From Candidatus Schekmanbacteria bacterium (GTDB taxonomy: Bacteria; CSSED10-310; JACPHN01): a stretch of 15,694 bases of DNA. The stretch spans positions 1 through 15,694 of the forward strand of contig JACPHN010000106.1 in the NCBI GenBank assembly GCA_016188575.1, read 5' to 3'. The translations under genes and the position numbers were made by a program. Shown here one piece after another: positions 13,549-15,694 of the stretch (positions within the stretch are counted from its first letter, which is position 1; each line of letters opens with the position of its first letter). Below the pieces are notes generated by a model. That model was not told where the DNA came from, searched no databases, and saw only the letters and a list, made by a program, of their open reading frames with translations.

Positions 13549-15396
13549 CTACCAATCCTTGATGTCGAGCTTGCCCTGGTCCTTGTCTTCCGACGCCGGA
13601 CCGCACAGCTCGTAGGCTACGGTGACCTTGGAGTAATCGGGAGGCGAGACGCCGGCGTGGTTGGCCTGGTAGACCGCCCACAGCGGCGCCCTGAGGGTGC
13701 AGCGGTCGCCGCTGGCTTCTGCCTGCAGCCGGCACTCCAGGCCCTCCGGCGCGGCCGGGCACTGATCAGGATTGCCGTGGTCGTCGATGCTGCTGGCGTG
13801 CAGCAACTCGTGGGCGGCGATGTTGCGCATCAGAGACTCCCGAAACGCCAGCGGCGCGGGGTTGGTATCGTCCCGGATCTGATCGATGGCGACCCTGCTG
13901 GCGCCCGCGAACCCCGGCGAACCAAGGTGCTCGGTCATGCCCCAATAGTAGGGTTTGGGTTGAACGAAGGTGAGCTTTCTCAGGTGCGCGGCGTGCTGCC
14001 GGCCGCTGGCGACCCCGTGGGAATTGATCTCCAACCACGCCCGGACGTCGGTGCGGTCGGGAACGGCGCGGGGAACCAGCGTTATGCCGGTCGCCCACCC
14101 ATAGCCCTCTTGAAATCGCTTGAGCGAGTCCTCGACCAGCGCGAAGAGGTTCTTGCGGTACGGGTCGGTGCGGACATGCGGCGGCGGGTTGCTGCTGCCG
14201 AAGACGAAGCCGCGGAATTCATCGTAGGCCACCAGGCCGTCTCCCGGCAGCGAAATCCGCGCGTACCGATCGGTATCCTGGTCGTCGAGCGGGTCGATGG
14301 CCATGCGGGACGAAGCTGCCCGGAGCGGGGTGATCCAGTTGCCGTCGGGGATCGCCTCGCCAGGGCGGGTGAGGGGAATCTGCATCACCTTGTCCGCGTC
14401 GGTGGCCGGCGGCGCGAGCGGGTCGAGGCCGATGGGGATCGGAGTCGTGGCATAGTCCGGTGTCCAGCGCGCGGCGAAGAACCCCTTGGCGCCGAAGTCG
14501 GTGGATTGCGCCGTGAGCTGGACGACGCGTTTGGGGGCCTTCGGCGTGACGTGGTCGTAGGTGGCCGTCCAGTAGGCGGTGCGGCCGTCGTTGAAGAACG
14601 GGTGCACGACGGCGGCGAACGGGTCTACCCACGGCGCGGCCCACGGGGTCGTCGTCACGGTCGTGGCCTGGGCGCCCGCGGTGACTGGCGTGAAGATCAT
14701 GTCGGCCTGGTTCGCGGGCACCGATCCGAGTGGCCAGTTGCTCGCGATCCCGGGGAAGCGGCTCGTGGCGAAGGCGAGCTCGAGCTTAGCGTGGCTGAAG
14801 GCAAAGTTCGGCTTGGCCTCGATGCCGAAAGTCAGGGTGCTGCCGGCGGGCGGGCCGTTTTGCAACCAGGCGTGCCAGGACCGCCAGGAGGCTGGCACCC
14901 GGTTCTTCGTGGTCACCGTGGTGGACGCGCCGGCGCGTTCGTCGACCGGGGTTGTCACCGTCGACTCGCCGGAGAACCCTGGGAGGGCGCGGTCGGCCTC
15001 GAGCTCGGTGCCGAAGCCCACGCCCTGGGGAAAGTCAGCGAAGGTGTAGCACTCGTGGGACCGCGATCCGTCCGGCTCCTGCACGCGCAGCACCGTGAGC
15101 GTGCCGCTCGCGAGGTCGAACGGCAGCTCGGGTTCCGCGCGGCCCCGGAGGACGTCGGCCCGGTCGCGGTCGAGGTGCGCGGCGAAGCGCACCGGCTTGC
15201 CCGGGTAGAACCACACCTTGTAGGTTCTGCCGTCCTCCGTCGTGACCTCGGCCACCTTGTCCTCGCCGCCGCCGAGCTCGTAGGTAAACTGGGCTGGCTC
15301 GGTGGTGACCCGCAGCCAGTCGCCGCCGTCCTCGTGCTTGTGCCACGCGGGAGAACCGTCGTAGATCTGCACGTTCCACGCGCCGTGGCGGCGCAC
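13549..15396 (-). CDS. Secreted HExxH metallopeptidase-like protein, downstream part of a frame-broken gene
   Basis: This is 615 codons of a larger gene, beginning at a GTG only because the frame breaks upstream. Most of it is strand-rich extracellular sequence (for example GTLTVLRVQEPDG and STLTFGIEAKPNF). Near the C-terminus it has IAAHELLHASSIDDHG: H529, E530 and H533 form an HExxH zinc motif, and D539 stands where metzincins place the third metal ligand (HExxHxxGxxH/D), with H540 next. Four Cys follow in about 45 residues (for example PDQCPAAPEGLECRLQAE), likely disulfides. A zinc peptidase or an inactive relative is therefore likely. The stop codon lies 2 nt before the next gene. The true N-terminus is in the upstream frame, interrupted by the 82-bp duplication at 15321-15485. 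Confidence 0.75.
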   Translation of the reverse strand: MRRHGAWNVQIYDGSPAWHKHEDGGDWLRVTTEPAQFTYELGGGEDKVAEVTTEDGRTYKVWFYPGKPVRFAAHLDRDRADVLRGRAEPELPFDLASGTLTVLRVQEPDGSRSHECYTFADFPQGVGFGTELEADRALPGFSGESTVTTPVDERAGASTTVTTKNRVPASWRSWHAWLQNGPPAGSTLTFGIEAKPNFAFSHAKLELAFATSRFPGIASNWPLGSVPANQADMIFTPVTAGAQATTVTTTPWAAPWVDPFAAVVHPFFNDGRTAYWTATYDHVTPKAPKRVVQLTAQSTDFGAKGFFAARWTPDYATTPIPIGLDPLAPPATDADKVMQIPLTRPGEAIPDGNWITPLRAASSRMAIDPLDDQDTDRYARISLPGDGLVAYDEFRGFVFGSSNPPPHVRTDPYRKNLFALVEDSLKRFQEGYGWATGITLVPRAVPDRTDVRAWLEINSHGVASGRQHAAHLRKLTFVQPKPYYWGMTEHLGSPGFAGASRVAIDQIRDDTNPAPLAFRESLMRNIAAHELLHASSIDDHGNPDQCPAAPEGLECRLQAEASGDRCTLRAPLWAVYQANHAGVSPPDYSKVTVAYELCGPASEDKDQGKLDIKDW

Positions 15397-15485
15397 GGTG
15401 CCCGCCGCCGTCCTCGTGCTTGTGCCACGCGGGAGAACCGTCGTAGATCTGCACGTTCCACGCGCCGTGGCGGCGCACGGTGCCC
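15321..15485. repeat. Perfect 82-bp tandem duplication inside the metallopeptidase-like gene
   Basis: Positions 15321-15403 repeat exactly at 15403-15485 (83 identical bases at an offset of 82). Each copy encodes the stretch RRHGAWNVQIYDGSPAWHKH. Because 82 is not a multiple of 3, the second copy moves the reading frame by one, splitting the gene. Removing one copy restores a single frame from the right edge of the window to 13549. Confidence 0.95.
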
Positions 15486-15694
15486 TCCAGCTTCAGCTCC
15501 GTCAAATAGGGGAGCGGCTGCGCCACGGTGTCGACCTTGAGGTCGAGGTCGATGTTCCAGACCTCGACCGTGTCGGCCGCCCGCGCCGCGACGACGTTGC
15601 TTTCGGTGCGCGCCTCGCTGCCGGCGCCGTCCGCGGTCACCAGGACCACCACGTATTCGTAGCTCGAGCCGGGCACCACGCCGGTGTCGGTGAA
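15404..15694 (-). CDS. Upstream part of the same gene, end of a fibronectin III-like domain (runs off right edge)
   Basis: The frame is open from the right edge and begins FTDTGVVPGSSYEYVVVLVT, the typical last strands of a fibronectin type III domain (pattern YTDTG..PGTTYTY). A linker, ADTVEVWNIDLDLKVDTV, and the segment LEGTVRRHGAWNVQIYD follow. Meaningful sequence stops near 15404 where the duplicated unit shifts the frame; beyond that the frame stays open to 15035 but reads an Arg/Gly-rich shadow of the true protein. The start codon and signal peptide must lie beyond 15694. Confidence 0.7.

Noticed and set aside
15035-15403. Continuation of the upstream frame past the duplication
   Set aside because: After the 82-bp repeat this frame reads low-complexity Arg-rich sequence, while the other frame continues the protein; it is only open because of GC bias.
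13435-15540. 701-codon rightward reading frame opposite the metallopeptidase-like gene
   Set aside because: It is an Arg/Gly/Val-rich shadow caused by high GC; the minus strand has the fibronectin-like, HExxH and coupled-start signals.
1-15694. CRISPR array, tRNA or rRNA genes
   Set aside because: No regularly spaced direct repeats, cloverleaf with a conserved TTCGA arm, or rRNA core sequence was seen on either strand by eye.

Overview
The window is GC-rich bacterial chromosome with Shine-Dalgarno starts, many Sec signal peptides and a PknK-like Ser/Thr kinase-ATPase-TPR protein. This mix suits a diderm with a large genome, for example Myxococcota, Acidobacteriota or a related uncultured lineage. 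That placement is inference: no marker gene or RNA operon is present to fix the taxon.

Left edge (1-430). The first 42 bases are the start of an iscB gene read leftwards off the window (MVFVLDKRKRPLTP, the PLMP-type N-terminus). The roughly 320 nt between that start and position 366 look like its HEARO/omega RNA: a structured leader with a 5' hairpin, a GNRA-capped stem and a UUCG-capped stem beside the ribosome binding site. The 16 nt just outside (367-382) would be the natural guide, which places the end of an IS200/IS605-superfamily element just downstream of a CPBP-family membrane protease gene (428-1402, minus).

1403-9512. Two divergent sigma70-like promoters separate the CPBP gene from a rightward run: an exported GH13 alpha-glucosidase/amylase (1607-3295), an Ala/Pro-rich protein with a helical Gly/Ala-rich C-terminal domain (3315-4745), a 342-aa unknown soluble protein with an apparent two-half layout (4769-5797), and a 1208-aa Ser/Thr kinase-AAA ATPase-TPR protein (5886-9512). 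The last three form a tight, same-strand cassette in which the kinase is the only recognisable member. The kinase domain carries a Pro-rich insertion with three copies of an ATL[V/F] motif.

9513-11608. A 103-aa orphan with a consensus ribosome binding site faces the kinase tail to tail. Divergent from it is an exported beta-rich protein (10222-11196), bracketed by two near-identical 26-bp imperfect palindromes. The gap after it holds two more hairpins, one of them REP-like with a GTAG tetranucleotide.

11609-15694. An exported unknown protein (plus strand) converges on a two-gene leftward operon: a large extracellular protein with the end of a fibronectin III-like domain and a C-terminal HExxH zinc-protease motif (5' end off the window), followed 2 nt later by a second exported unknown protein. 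The large gene is split by a perfect 82-bp tandem duplication that shifts the frame, either a real lesion or an assembly error.
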